Below, one piece after another: positions 5,365 to 5,697 of a stretch of DNA of 5,697 bases; position 1 is the stretch's first letter; every line of letters begins with the position of its first letter. The notes beneath the pieces were generated by a model that did not search any database, was not told the origin of the DNA, and worked only from the letters and a program-made list of their open reading frames with translations. Source of the stretch: Nocardioidaceae bacterium (lineage in GTDB: Bacteria > Actinomycetota > Actinomycetes > Propionibacteriales > Nocardioidaceae); NCBI GenBank assembly GCA_013813125.1, contig JACCSH010000064.1, positions 1 through 5,697 of the forward strand. The letters run 5' to 3'. Both the position numbers and the translations under genes were made by a program.

Positions 5365-5697
5365 TCAGCTCCAGGCGAAGGCTACGGCGACCACGGCTGC
5401 GGCCAGGCCCAATGCGCTCAGTGGCAAGACATCCCACGAGCTGACTGGTTGCCTGTCATCCGGCTTGGCACTATCGGCCATTGCCATGATGCGCGACTCG
5501 ACGTACTCCGGGTAGGTGCTGCCTGTCAGCTCCTCGTTCGCCAGCCGGTGCGTGGTGTCGTCGTCGCCTGGTGTTGGGAAAGCACCGGCTCCCCCGATTC
5601 CCATGAACCCAACACCCAGGCGGGGACCTCGCTGCTCGCGCAGCATGCTGCGAGCCGAGCGAGTCACACCCAGTCCATGGAAATGACGCTGGTCCGT
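5365..5697 (-). CDS. Hypothetical protein with C-terminal membrane helix (probably 5'-partial)
   Basis: I do not recognise this gene. Read from GTG 5667 it gives 100 residues. The same frame stays open for 10 more codons to the window edge (…QRHFHGLGV), and no start inside (GTG 5667, ATG 5646, ATG further in) has a convincing ribosome binding site, so it is probably the end of a longer gene. Counting from GTG 5667, the visible part has a basic stretch (RSARSMLREQRGPR), a glycine-rich patch (GVGFMGIGGAGA, 19-30), an acidic hydrophilic middle (about 34-75), and a final hydrophobic run of about 20 residues (VLPLSALG to the end) that looks like one transmembrane helix ending only a few residues before the stop. 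This is a tail-anchor-like layout with the bulk probably cytoplasmic. GC bias at third positions looks weaker than in the neighbours. It converges on pmmB with a 79-bp gap. Whether it is a real gene is likely but unproven. Confidence 0.55.
   Translation of the reverse strand, partial: TDQRHFHGLGVTRSARSMLREQRGPRLGVGFMGIGGAGAFPTPGDDDTTHRLANEELTGSTYPEYVESRIMAMADSAKPDDRQPVSSWDVLPLSALGLAAAVVAVAFAWS

Noticed and set aside
5358..5373. Short stem TGGAG/CTCCA over the stop codon of the reverse gene, as a terminator
   Set aside because: Only 5 bp with a 6-nt loop and no T-run; too weak to call.
5135..5515. Forward frame continuing through the pmmB 3' end into the intergenic region
   Set aside because: Starts inside pmmB in another frame, crosses the repeat cluster and runs antisense to the reverse gene; no motif.

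Overview
The window is GC-rich (about two thirds by eye), with strong G/C preference at third codon positions, GTG starts and closely packed genes. This points to an actinobacterium. The gene order lpdA (reverse) / gamma-glutamylcyclotransferase-like / purine nucleoside phosphorylase / phosphohexomutase matches the Mycobacterium tuberculosis block Rv3303c-Rv3304-Rv3307-Rv3308. The two amidohydrolase genes found there (amiA1, amiB1) are absent, and a short-chain dehydrogenase sits between the phosphorylase and the mutase. I cannot name a genus.

Layout: 21-1412 reverse, a LpdA-type NAD(P)H:quinone reductase that lacks the dihydrolipoamide dehydrogenase catalytic set. 1413-1460, a 48-bp divergent intergenic region with two back-to-back promoter-like -10 elements. 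1461-1904 forward, a small gamma-glutamylcyclotransferase-fold protein. 1905-1950, a short gap with another -10 element. 1951-2802, 2806-3609 and 3606-5285 forward form a tight three-gene operon: trimeric purine nucleoside phosphorylase, a uronate-dehydrogenase-like SDR, and a PGM2-like mutase. 5245-5340 is a small repeat and hairpin cluster straddling the mutase stop codon. 5365-5697 reverse is the 3' part of an unrecognised small protein with a C-terminal membrane helix, open at the window edge.

How the genes may work together: the phosphorylase would split (deoxy)guanosine or inosine into base plus (deoxy)ribose 1-phosphate. The mutase would move the phosphate to C5, feeding the pentose phosphate pathway. 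The co-translated SDR keeps its cofactor site, its catalytic Ser/Tyr/Lys and the substrate-loop arginine of uronate dehydrogenases, but its role in a nucleoside operon is unknown. It is the most interesting gene here. The other notable signals are three starts that each sit 6-7 nt after a TANNNT element (candidate leaderless genes) and the mutually exclusive hairpins at the operon's end. I see no mobile element, CRISPR array, RNA gene or defence system.
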